Of a stretch of 64,000 nucleotides of DNA, positions 31,922-42,139 are shown piece after piece. Each line of letters opens with the position of its first letter. Positions within the stretch are counted from its first letter, which is position 1. This stretch comes from Cordylochernes scorpioides (Eukaryota; Arthropoda; Arachnida; Pseudoscorpiones; Chernetidae), in assembly GCA_030710605.1 (NCBI GenBank), contig CP092884.1, forward strand, positions 19,821,483-19,885,482, in the 5' to 3' direction. Under the pieces are notes generated by a model. It was not told the DNA's origin. It saw only the letters and a program-made list of their open reading frames with translations, and searched no databases. Position numbers and translations under genes: made by a program.

Positions 31922-34900
31922 GCTTCACCATCGCCTCCATTAACGCGCGCGGGCTCGCTATTAGGAACAAGAGCCTAAGCCTTTGCCATCTCCTGAGACA
32001 ACACCGCGTGGACATTGCGCTTGTGCAAGAAACTAACACCCACCACCTCGACGGCGCCCAAGACCTCTGCCTCGGCTACGATGCTATTACTGCCCCACCC
32101 GACGCAATATCGGGTTCGGGCCTCGCCTGCATCTACGCGCCGGGCGTCACCGTCTCGCGACACCGCATCCTGTGGCCGGGCCACATCGTCTTGGCCACCT
32201 TCAATGTCCACGGCCAGGAGATGACCGTCATAAATGTCCACCTCTCGCACGACCAGCGCGAGCGCATCGAGCAACTCCGAGTCATCGAGGCAGCCGTTGA
32301 AGACGAGGAGGAAGCCTGGGTCCTCGGGGACTTTAATATCAGGGACGACAGGAACCGCGACTCTATCTCCATGGCGGCCCTCGGAGCTCTTTGCGAGTCC
32401 GCCGCGCTCCTGGATGCCGCCCCCGAGTTTGACGCCGCCCACCTTCCCACCAGAGTCGCTGCACATGGCGACCTGATCGAGAGCAGTCGCCTCGACAGAA
32501 TCCTCGCTCCGGCGCGCTTTCTGGAGGTCTCAACATCATATGCGATTGCTCCTTTCCACCTCTCCGATCATCGCATGGTGCTGCTCCGAGTGGGCCCTCC
32601 AGCCGCCCCCTCCCAACCTTGCGTGGCTGCTACGCTCCGATCCGGGCTGGCCCAGGAGCACATGAACAACTACCTGGTGGACATCGCGGAGGAAATATCC
32701 CTGCTCGATGCGCCTCAGCTGTGGGACCGCTGGACACTAATCAAGGCCGGCATCCTCGCGGAGGCCCGCTCGCTCCACGATCCTCGCCACCACGATCGCG
32801 ACGACGGCTACATCGGCAGGGCCCAACGCTACATCAGGGTTCAGGTTGAGGCCTCGTCGACGAACGCGGATTACCCATCTCTCCCGGAACTCGCGCGCCT
32901 CACGCGCCACCGCCGCCCAGCTGTCACCACCATCAGGGACGAGAACGGCGAGGTCATCGAGGGCCCCGTCTTGCGGCGAAAGGCCCTGGACATCTTCCGG
33001 CCTCGCTTCGCCCGCCCGAGCTGCGACCCGGCGGAGTACGCGGCCTTCATCGGAGCTACGACCACCACTCCTATCGAACTAGGAGAAGAGGATCCACTCC
33101 ACCGGGCTGAGGTCTCCGAGGCTGAGGTAGCCGCTGCCATCCGCCGCCTCCCTCGCGGAAGAGCCCCCGGCTGGGACGGTCTGCCCTGCGAGGTCCTCAG
33201 CACCTTCGAGGAATTCTTCGCGGTCGCCCTGCGACGTGTGCTCGCCGAGTCTTAGCTCCGAGGTGCCCTGCCTCCATCGATGCGCCGGAGCGAGATCTGC
33301 CTGGTCCCCAAGGCCCGCGGCGGCGGTCGCGGTCTGGACAGCTACAGACCGATCTCCCTGCCCTCGGCCGACTACAGGGTAATCGGATCGATCCTGCTGG
33401 GCCGCCTCAGGCCCCACCTGTCAACTCTGGTGCCGGGGTGCCAGACGTACGCCGTCCCCGGAAGGTCCCCCTCCTGGAACATCGCGCGGGTCACAGACGC
33501 CGTCGAGGAGGCTACTGCCCGAGGCACGCCGCTGGCCGCGGTTTCCGTGGATCTGCAGTCCGCCTTCGACTCCCTGGACCGCGGGTATCTAACGTCCCTC
33601 CTGGTGTCCCACCTGCGCCTCCCACCGGCCTTCGTGGGATGGACTCTTCTACTCTACGCCGGGGCGGACGCCACAATAAAGGTCGGGGGCTTCCAGACCG
33701 TCGCCTTCAAACTACTCAACGGCGTGAGACAGGGCTGCGCTCTGAGCGCGGCGCTCCTCAGCATCGCGACGGGACCGCTGCTGCGTCGCCTGGAGACGAT
33801 CCTCGGCGTGGGCAACGTCATCGCCTACGCCGACGACATCGTCCTCCTGTTCCATCGCGACGAAGAATTCGAGCGGGTGTCGACCGTCCTCGGGGACTTC
33901 AAGCGGGCCTCTGGTATCGCCGTCAACCTCGGGAAGAGCGCGGCGACTCCCCTCTCGGCGCCTCCTGGTCGACCACCTCCATCAGGGTCCTCGGGCTCGA
34001 CATCGCCCCCAGAAGCTCCGTAGCCCATCAGGAGCAGCATCTTCTCGCCCTCCTGGAGTCCGCCTGTCGCAGATGGACGCCCTTCACCCGCGGCCTATCC
34101 CTCGTCGGACGAGCTAGAGCGGCGAACTCGCTGGTGGGCTCCACCATCCAGCATCACCTGCACGGGTACCTGCCATCACCCCCGACCATCGCCAAGCTGC
34201 AGGCCAGACTAGCGAGGTTCGTCTGGGGGCCCGAGCACACGGCGTGGCTTCCCGCCGCCGTCATGGCGAGGCCCGTAGCCATCGGAGGCCTCGGCCTCCT
34301 CGACCTGGCAACCCAACTCTAGCTCGCCTGCCTCAAGGGTGTGTAGGTCGCGCTACGCGGGGGCAGGAACGGCTTCTCCTGGCTGGTGACTAGCGAGGCC
34401 TGGCTCAGACCTCCACCGGACGGCACCACACTCCAGCCCCGGCGCCTCCGGCTGCTGAAGCTCTGGGGGGAGGCCTCCAATATCCTGGGCCTCAACCACC
34501 GGGCGGTCCCCACTGCTCAGCTGCTGGACCTCCCCATCATCGGCGGCTGCCGGTTCCTCCGCCCTCCCGACCTCCTGGCCCCCGCCCGCTGGCGCGGAGC
34601 CCGAGTCCGGGACCTCATCGAGGAGGAACACCTCATCGCCCGCCCTACGCGCTCGGCCCTGGCTGACGCCGCAACCCTGGGCGCCTTCTGTCGGAGGCTG
34701 ACCTCCGAGAACGCCGTGGGCTTCGGGGGAGAGTCTCCATCTTCTTCCTCATCTTCATTAGCTGCGGCTGTGGTGCTGCGCGGGACGGCCACGCCGTTCC
34801 TCAACGGCCTCACGACGCGCTCGGCCCGACGGGCCTTGGATCGTCCACGCCTCGCGGCCACGCCGATCTCCCGATTCCTGGCGAGATGGGCACCCACCAT

Positions 34901-35336
34901 CAGCCCACCATCCAGGATCGACTGGGCCTCGCTCCGGCGCTGCGCCTTCTCGGGGCATGAGGCCGATGCCGCCTTCAAATTGGCCCTCCACGCTCTACCC
35001 CATCCGGCCCATCCTGCCTCGGCCGTCCCCTCGTGTCCTGCCTGTGGGTCCGTCGACCGCTCCCTCGGCCACCGCTACTGGAGCTGCTCTTCCATCAGGC
35101 CCCTCATCAGAGAGGCCTTCAACATCATCGGGCGGCCCCCTGACCTGCAGGCCTGGATCTTCGGCGGGTCCGGCTTTGAGGACGACGCCCTGACCATCCT
35201 GGCGTCGGCAAAGCTGCGCGTCTATCGCCACTTTGTCCAGGGTGGGCTCGGTGGAGTGGAGGACCCGCTCATCGCCTGGACGAGGACCCTCGTGCGCAGG
35301 GGATGCCTTCCTTCATCCTCCATCATCACTTTGTAA
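31918..35336 (+). pseudogene. LINE copy 1 ORF2: endonuclease-reverse transcriptase, broken
   Basis: The frame opens around the ORF1 stop; no ATG is seen at its start, and IASINARGLAIRNKSL begins at about 31933. Endonuclease: ALVQETNTHH, VLGDFNIRD (32320), LSDHRM (32560). A TAG at 33253-33255 interrupts before the polymerase. Reverse transcriptase: YRPISLPSADYRVIG, VPGRSPSWNI, SVDLQSAFDSLDRG, NGVRQGCALSA and AYADDIVLLF (33823-33850). A frameshift near 33950 and two TAGs near 34320 and 34347 follow. The C-terminal CPACGSVDRSLGH...C knuckle is at about 35038. Two or more inactivating lesions are present. Confidence 0.85.
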
Positions 35337-35403
35337 AAATTATGTATTTTATTTTTCATTCTGCTGTATATATTTCTCTTGTTCTCTCTCGCTGAATTGT
35401 AAA

Positions 35404-35423
35404 ATTGTCTAGATGACAATAAA
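35404..35423 (+). other. 3'-terminal hairpin plus AATAAA of LINE copy 1
   Basis: ATTGTC-TAGAT-GACAAT stem-loop (35404-35420) overlapping AATAAA (35418-35423). Other copies have ATTGAC/GTCAAT at the same place, so the pairing is conserved while the bases change. Confidence 0.75.
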
Positions 35424-35639
35424 TATTTTTCAATTGTCAAATTGTCACACACACATACATTCATTTTTATATATATAGATTTTATTTTATTTATTTATTC
35501 ATTTATTTATTTTTTAGCTTCTGTATTGTTGCTTAACATATAATCCTCGACAACTTAGAATTTTGTACAATTGCATTGTCATCGCGATTGAGTAAATGTG
35601 CTTTTTTTTTAAGAGTGGTCTGAAATTTAAAAAAAAAAT

Positions 35640-35865
35640 GTTACTAGTTGGAGGCAGCAGGGTATAATTGAGCCCTATGTAGACATTTGTCTAGTACATT
35701 TATAAAAGCGCGAGGCAAGAAAAATAATCCTATTGCAGAGAAATTCCAATTATTATATTTCATCTCTTTCTCTCTGTATTTAACCTTATATAATCTTACA
35801 ATTTATTTCAATTTAAAGCGCTTCGTCCCCCTAGGGACACTTGCGCTGTCATAGATGTATGCCTT
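35640..35865 (+). repeat. LINE 3' tail fragment of a second type
   Basis: Resembles the tail of LINE copy 2 (37590-37660): CTGTATTTAAC..., then a hairpin GTCCC-CCTA-GGGAC (35825-35838) followed by ACTTGCG. 5'-truncated, non-coding. Confidence 0.5.
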
Positions 35866-35935
35866 TACATTTGTCTATACATATATATACAATAATTTTA
35901 GGCCGTGAATAGAATATTCATATGATATTAACAAT

Positions 35936-36028
35936 GAGAGAGAGAGACAATTCACATAATTTATTGACATCTTGTCAATACATGTAAAGTGCACAGTCCG
36001 CACTAATTAAGAGAGAGAGAGAGAGAAA
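35936..36028 (-). mobile_element. Very short LINE tail inserted in a (TC)n microsatellite
   Basis: About 65 bp on the minus strand with the family hairpin ATTGAC-AAGAT-GTCAAT (35979-35963), AATAAA, then GTGAATTGTC directly joined to (TC)n. GA/TC repeat is present on both sides (35936-35947 and 36012-36026). An extreme 5' truncation. Confidence 0.75.
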
Positions 36029-36359
36029 ACAACGGGAAAATAGAACTGTGTACAAAAGAAAGAAGTGTCTGGCAATATGTACAATCAGCAAAATATAAAT
36101 TATCAGTTTCTTAAAAGATATTTGTTGCTAGATAATTTAAAATATATATACAAAAGGTATTGAATTTAATATACATTTCTTTACTGGAAATAAAAATACT
36201 TGGATCTGTTACTATTAAATTATTTTCGATTCTGTAGTCTTTAAAAGCAGGAAAATCTAGTAAAAGATATATTGAGGTTTGTTCATCATGTCAAAAAAAA
36301 AAAAAAACTCTAGTCTTCCAACGCTTTAATTATTTTTAAAAAGCTTCTTAATATAGTGG
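36029..36359. other. Gene-free AT-rich stretch
   Basis: Poly(A) run at 36294-36306. Nothing else recognised. Confidence 0.4.
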
Positions 36360-37660
36360 TCGCGCGACCAACAGCCTGGTCTTGGGTTCCATCCTGCACC
36401 ACCTCCACGGCTACCTTCCACCTGAAACCACCGTCGGCCGGCTGCAGGCGTGGTTGGCGCGCTTGGTGTGGGGTACGAGCCGAGTCTCGTGGATCCCCGG
36501 GCACATCCTAGCTCGTACAGGCTCCGATGGTGGCGTCGGGCTGCTTGACATCGCGGGCCAGCTTCGACTCGCCTGCCTGAAGGGGGTCCAGGCCTCTCTT
36601 CGCGGCGCCGCTAACGGCTACTCTTGGCTGGTCCGCAGCCGGTCGTGGCTGACACCTTCGGGTCCTGACGTCTGGCTCTCGCCTAGGAGGAGAAAACTGC
36701 TGAGCCTCTGGGAGACCGCGTCCAGCGTCCTCGAGCTTGACCACCGGGTTCTTCATCCCACCAGCCTGAGGTGCCTTCTTCTTCGAGGCGACAACAGGTT
36801 CCTGCGGCCGCCAGACCTGCTGGCCCCCGAGCACTGGCTACGGGCGACAGTCGGTGACTTCTCCGATGGCGGCCCTGCACTAGCGCGATCAACGCGGGCC
36901 GCACTCCTGGACGCGCAGCATCTGGGGGCCTTATGCCATCGTCTCCTGCAGGAAAACGCCAGCTCCAGCTATCATGCGGAGTACGAGGCGGAGACCATCG
37001 TCCTGCGGGGATCGGCGACCCCCATCACCCGCCTCACCAGCCAGAGGGCGCGCCAGGCACTGGACTCGGCATGGCTGCATGCCCATCCTGCTGCAGAGCT
37101 GGCTTCCCGGTGGATGTGCCCCGCTCCATCCCCTGGGGCGACCTGCGTCGCAGCTGCTTCTCGGGGCACGACGCAGATGTCGCCCTACGACTGGCCCTCT
37201 ATGCCCTACCCCATCCTGCCTCGAGGCGTGCCAACTGTGCCGCCTGTGGGTCCAGCGACAGGTCGCTGGCCCACAGATATCAGAGTTGCCGAGCCGTGCG
37301 ACCCCTGCTCCGGGAGGTATTCGCCTGGCCTTGACCAGTGTAGCGAAGGCTACCATCTACAAGTATCATCTTGGTCTTGAGGTGGGTAACGCCAGCTACT
37401 TCATCGACCTGCCCACTCTGTGGGAAACAATTCTCGCAGTCCACCAGTGGCGGAGTCTTTCCAACGGTGGGCGCCACCAATGAAGACTGTATATATTCTT
37501 ATATATATGTATATCTATCAATTTTATACTTTACATTTATTTATCTATATTCATCATTATATAATCTCATTTTTTCATATTTATATTCATTCTGTATTTA
37601 ACATCATATAATATTATATGAACATTGAAATAAATTTTCAACCCCTTTAGGGTATTTGCG
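36360..37660 (+). pseudogene. LINE copy 2, 5'-truncated ORF2 C-terminus and tail
   Basis: Encodes the ORF2 C-terminal region homologous to 34140-35330 (ILHHLHGYLPPETTVGRLQA, LWETASSVLELDHRVLH, RFLRPPDLLAPEHW). A frameshift near 37130 moves the CCHC part (CAACGSSDRSLAHRYQSC) into another frame. The AT-rich tail ends with the hairpin ACCC-CTTTA-GGGT (37641-37653). Amino-acid similarity to copy 1 is clear but far from identical, so it is a different subfamily. Confidence 0.8.
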
Positions 37661-37689
37661 GAAAGCATAAATCAAGATCTTTCGACTGG

Positions 37690-39360
37690 TGTAAGTCAGA
37701 TCTAGAAAGACCAAGAAATGGCCGAGTTACTGGCGGAGAAAGAAAATTTTATAAAAAATAGATAATTTTCTAAAATTGATACCAAGCGAGAAGATATAAA
37801 TATTTCCGCTTTAATAAATGAAAAATCTGAAATTTGGGCCGATCGGGTAGAGGCCTCGGAAATGAAGTTTACCTCCATAGGCAATAAAGAACCTAAGAGC
37901 TTTAAGAGGAAAGGTGATTCCCTAGATAAGCCTGTGAAGGTCCCAAAGGCTGATACCACCGCAGTAAGGCCGCCTCAACCACCAAGGAGGGCGACAAGAG
38001 ACCCTGTGACGCAAGTTCAGAACAGTCGACAGCAGCAGGCGCTGAGCAAAGCAAGATCGGCAGCAGCTTCTTTTGATCAATGCTGCTATGTTGAGTACTG
38101 CTCGGATTTCGGTTCTGTGCAGTATATCCAGGCACTGAAGGAGATACTTGAGAGGGGCGCCGTCTTCCAGCTGATGAAGATGTTCGGACAGGTTATGGTC
38201 GGGCTGGAGAGCGCCAAGAAGGCGGAGCGCCTATCCGAAAAGGGCCTCACCATCGGGAACACCCTCCTCAAAGTGTTCCCCTACAGGAAACGCGCGGAGA
38301 AAATAGAGGTTGGGAACCTCCCAATCGCTTTACGAGATGGAGACATCGTCGCGGCTCAGCGGCCCTACTGCAGGGTTGTCTCCCTGACCCATGAGGTAGT
38401 GGCGAGTGGTGGCTACACCTGGACCACCGGCAACAGGGAGGTTTTAATCCTTCTAAATGAAGGATTGAAACTTCACCAGTTCCCTGTAAAGCTGGTTATC
38501 GTCTCGAAAGGAGAATCAACGCCTGCCTACATAACCTACGGCTTTAGGTGTAGCAAATGCCACCGTCAAGGGCATCGGCGAGCCACCTGCCCCTTGGGAA
38601 TAAATGGAGGACGCCATCAAGACACCCAGCAGGGCCCGGTGTCGAAGCCTCCCTCCTCAAAGCCCACTCCCTCCAACAACTCCGCCCTCCCTACATCAGC
38701 TGCGGAGCTACCTGCGCCCATAAAGCAGGTCCCGTTAACACCCTCCAGCCCTGCAGCGTCTTCGCCCGGGGAGAAAATTCCTGTCCAACCCCTGAGTTTC
38801 CTGTGCCAGCGCCGAACCCAGCCGGTTGCTGTCACGACCAGAGCCCTCGATCATTGCTGAGTCAACGGCGGCTACTGAAAAAGAAGTTCAAGGCATGACT
38901 GCATCGTCCATCCAGGCTTCTACACCCGTGGCCCAAGTCATGTGTCCCCCTCAGACCCTTCTGGAGGAGCTCGAGGAGCAGTTGGTGAACCTCTATTTCA
39001 GGATAGACAGATATTCTCTTTTATCCTCCATCCATGGAGAGGTTCCTGAGCATATAGTACTAGGGGCGATCATATGTCGCCCTGAGAGGGAGCAACTCCT
39101 CAGGCAGCTCTGGCAGGAAAACAAGAACATTCTGTGCGAATTCCTCAACATGGCCATTGAACATGTTGGGGACAACAAATCCATTATGGCCAAGAGCCTA
39201 TCCGGACTCAGGGCGGCTTGTAGCCCTTGATATAGTCTATACGTCCCTCGGGGAAGGCCTCGAGTCTGATGTCATGTATATATTTTATTATAATGCTTAT
39301 TGCTCTTATTTTGTAACTTTGTTTTGGATGTTGACTGGAAGTCAATAAAGTATGTTTCTC
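37690..39360 (+). mobile_element. LINE copy 3: ORF1-only element (half-LINE)
   Basis: An ORF1 region is followed directly by a 3' tail with hairpin TTGACT-GGA-AGTCAA (39331-39345), AATAAA and a TC-rich junction. No ORF2 sequence lies between. The same organisation appears in copy 4, which argues for a propagating non-autonomous form rather than a chance deletion. Confidence 0.7.
37862..39230 (+). pseudogene. ORF1 of LINE copy 3, one frameshift
   Basis: ATG at 37862. The frame is also open upstream after an in-frame stop near 37755. The protein has VFPYRKRAEKIEVGNLPIAL and the zinc knuckle CSKCHRQGHRRATC (about residues 229-242), matching ORF1 of copy 1 at both motifs. A frameshift near 38810 moves the C-terminal 110 residues (LLEELEEQLVNLYFRIDRYS ... 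GLRAACSP, stop at 39230) to another frame. Role as for ORF1 of copy 1. Confidence 0.75.
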
Positions 39361-39402
39361 TCTCTATCGTTAATTGTCAATTGTCTCTTTATCGCTATAA
39401 GG

Positions 39403-40390
39403 GACGAAGACATCATCGCGGCGCTACGGCCCTACTGCAGGGTTGTCTCCCTGACCCATGAGGTAGTGACGAGTGGTGGCTATACCTGGACCACCGGCAA
39501 CAGGGAGGCCTTAATCCTTCTAAATGAAGATTTGAAACTTCACCAGCTCCCTGTAAAGCAGGTAATCGTCTCGAAAGGCGAATCGACGTCTGCCTACATC
39601 ACCTATGGCGTTAGGTGTAGCAAATGCCACCGTCAAGGGCATCGGCGAGCCACTTGCCCCTTGGGGATCAATGGTGGACGTCTTCGGGACCCTCGGCAGG
39701 GTCCGGTGTCGAACCCCCCTCCTCCCATGCCCTCTAACAACTCCGCCCCAACAGCCGCGGAATCGTCGGCACCCATCAAGCAGACCCCTTCAACATCCTC
39801 CAGCCTTTCGCACCTTCGTCCGGGGCGAACATCCCTGTCCGTCCCCAAGAGACTCCAACTCATGAGCCTCCTGCTCCGGCGCCGAGCACCAGCGAATTGC
39901 CATCACGACCAGCGCCCTCCTTGGCCATTACTGAGCCTACAGCGGCTCCTGCTGCCCCCATGACCAAAATTCAGCTCCCCTCTCAGGAGAAGGAGCTCGA
40001 GGATCAGGTAGAGACGATTTTTACCCAATTGAACGATTACTCCTTCCTAGGCCCCCTATATGAGGATTTTTTTGGGACGACGTCATGTGCGCGGTTCTAT
40101 ACCGCCCTAAGAAGAAAGATGTCCTCGAGATACTCTCGCCTGAACACAAGAAAAATCTGAGCGAAATCCTCAACATTGCCATTGAACATGTTGAGGACAA
40201 AACTGCACAATAAGCAAGGGCCTGTACACACTCAGGGCGGCTTGTAGCACCTGATAAGATCCCGGTGTCCCTTCAGAGAAGGCTTCGTCTGGTGTAAATA
40301 TTTTCTATTTATATTACAATACTGTATTTTATTTTTTCTCTAAATTTATTATTTTGCTATTGACTAGGAGTCAATAAAGTTGTTAATTGT
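39403..40390 (+). mobile_element. LINE copy 4: 5'-truncated ORF1-only element
   Basis: Starts inside ORF1 (RDEDIIAALRPYCRVV), retains CSKCHRQGHRRATC and then drifts through frames. It ends with GGCGGCTTGTAGCACC as copy 3 does, then a tail with hairpin ATTGACT-AGG-AGTCAAT (40359-40375), AATAAAG and TTAATTGTC joined to (TC)n. It sits directly behind copy 3, in the TC-rich end of that copy. Confidence 0.8.
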
Positions 40391-40411
40391 CTCTCTCTCT
40401 CTCTCTCTCTA
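40389..40411. repeat. (TC)n microsatellite, LINE insertion target
   Basis: Simple TC repeat of about 23 bp immediately after the LINE 3' end. Confidence 0.9.
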
Positions 40412-41035
40412 AGCTAAATAGATAAACGTTTATCTTGAAGTTATATAAATGAAGGCATTATTTTACAAAATTTTAGTTCAATAGATTCAAATTTTCAATA
40501 TCTCCTTTTCCTAGCATTTTGGGTATTCTGAAACAAACACTCTTTTAATATAAAAGAAAATTTCTAAAATATTTTTATAAATAGAACGGTTGAAAAGTTA
40601 ACACACACAGCTTAGTTCGTTATATAACCTAGGACCTCTACTTTTTTTTTTAAAGGCATCTCTGCAAATGTGTTTGCAGCTTATAAACTCCAATTTACAT
40701 TATAAATTATTTAAACCGTGTCAGTAAGAAATAGAGAGAGAGAGAGAGATTTCTTATTTTATGTTGGAAAAGGATCCTAATTTGAGATTATTCAGTTAAT
40801 ATGTGAAATTTGACCTATCCATATAAAGTAGGATGTTTATGCTATCTGGGCGACAGACATGTTGTGCACTGTTCACTCTACTAAACGAGTTTAATTCTGA
40901 AGGCCAACTTCTGTATGCTCCAGGAATGGAAGGTTCAAGGAATAGAGAGAGAGTCAATGTTATAGGAATGAAATAATTCTGTTAATAATTGGATTAATAA
41001 AAGACCGTCAAAAAAGTAGTTTTAAATGCTCTCAC

Positions 41036-41653
41036 CTCGGTGGCAGTCTTGGAAAGTTCGTGGATCACATCGCCAGCGGTGTTACCCCCACCAACCACCA
41101 GCACCCGCTCTCCCCTGTGGTCTTCGGGGCCGTGGTAATCGTGAGAATGGATCACTTTACCTTCGAACAGTTCTTTGCCTGGGACATCTGGAATGTTTGG
41201 GACACTCGTGTGGCCCACACAGACCATCACTCCGTCGGCCACCTCGGTCAGCTCCCTCCCGCTCGGGTCTGTCACCTTCACCTCCCACCGGCCATCCTCG
41301 AGGAGCGAGACTGCTGTCACCGTGTGCTGGAGTCGGATCCGGGAGTGGAGGTCAAACTTGTCGGCGTACAGATTAAGGTACTCCAAGCACGTGCGGTGGG
41401 TGAGGTAGATGGGAAAGTGGGCAGGAGCCGGAAAGTCGCTGTAGGATCCCAGCAACTTGTTAGAGTTCATCAGAGTTCCAGGGGTCAGAGGAGAAGGCCT
41501 GCCTTCCCGGAAATTCCAGATTCCACCGATGGAGTCCTTCTTCTCGAAGCAGATGACGTCCAGGCCTTCCTCCAGACAGGACTTGATGGAGGGAATTCCG
41601 CTGGGGCCAGCGCCAATCACCACCACCTTCTTTTTCTTCGACATACTCCGCTT
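41036..41653 (-). CDS. FMO: Flavin-containing monooxygenase, first coding exon (residues 1-203)
   Basis: ATG at 41644 (MSKKKKVVVIGAGPSG). FAD-binding GxGxxG is at residues 11-16, GGIW at 40-43, the conserved Asn region (TLMNSNK) near 60-62, the FMO signature FEGKVIHSHDY at 160-170, and the NADPH-binding GGGNTAGD at 185-192. FMOs use FAD, NADPH and oxygen to oxygenate nitrogen and sulfur nucleophiles, usually at the endoplasmic reticulum. A donor site GAG|GTGAGAG ends the exon after codon 203. A T12 tract and AG at 41655-41654 look like an acceptor, so an upstream non-coding exon probably exists to the right. The exon is markedly GC-richer than its surroundings. Confidence 0.92.
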
Positions 41654-41678
41654 CTAAAAAAAAAAAATATCTATATAG

Positions 41679-42066
41679 TGATGTATATAGTTGTTCATTT
41701 GTTTTAAATAAATATTAAATTGATGTATATAGTTGTTCATTTGTTTTAAATAAATATTAAATTGATGTATATAGTTGTTCATTTGTTTTAAATAAATATC
41801 AAATTGATGTATATATTTGTTTAGTTGTTTTGCATATTTTTCATCTGTGAACTAATCTCATAATTTGGTCTATGAAAATAAAAATATTGGACCGGTGACC
41901 AAAAACAAACTGTAAGGAGATCACTTAATGTTATCTAGTTAGTATAGAGAATGGTTAGGCAGGATATATATATTTAAATGTTATGCTTATGTAATTTAAT
42001 CTTAATTGAATAAAAATATATAAATTATAAATGCGTTATAAATCTTAAAACCAAGCATTAAAAACA
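41679..42066 (+). repeat. Gypsy-2 5' LTR with three 42-bp tandem units
   Basis: TGATGTATATAG...TTAAAAACA. The 42-bp unit starts at 41679, 41721 and 41763, followed by a degenerate fourth. The 3' LTR has one unit fewer. Confidence 0.9.
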
Positions 42067-42139
42067 ACTGGCGACGAGGAAAAGCAAATTTTGTAAAAAA
42101 AAAAGAAATTGAATTGTGAAAAGAAATTATACTTTAAAT

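Larger units (their letters stand above)
30171..35446 (+). mobile_element. Tx1-like LINE, copy 1, full length (5.3 kb)
   Basis: GC-rich island bounded by (CA)n on both sides. A very short 5' leader precedes ORF1; ORF2 overlaps the end of ORF1; a 110-bp AT-rich 3' tail ends with a hairpin, AATAAA and AATTGTC just before ACACAC. Tx1 assignment is by motif style (VPGRS, YADD, terminal CCHC) and is inferred. Confidence 0.85.
29499..35479 (-). mobile_element. Helitron C (minus strand), split by a LINE
   Basis: On the minus strand it starts TCTATATATATAAAAATGAA (35479) and ends with CCCGGG...CCGGG hairpin and CTAG (29502-29499), inserted between A and T. Its sequence matches 63235-63720. The LINE at 30171-35446 sits in its (CA)n run. 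The terminal part is present twice in tandem (about 29510-29697 and 29698-29885). Confidence 0.85.
27445..41035 (-). other. FMO intron (13.6 kb) filled with transposons
   Basis: Bounded by a donor GAG|GTGAGAG (41035-41031, minus strand) and an acceptor ending CCACAG (27450-27445), both in phase 0. Positions 27445-28613 and 40413-41030 show no gene. The rest holds Helitrons and Tx1-like LINEs listed separately. Confidence 0.85.

Noticed and set aside
41026..41707. Plus-strand frames up to 215 codons at the FMO exon
   Set aside because: Shadows of the minus-strand FMO exon, which has clear motifs and splice sites.
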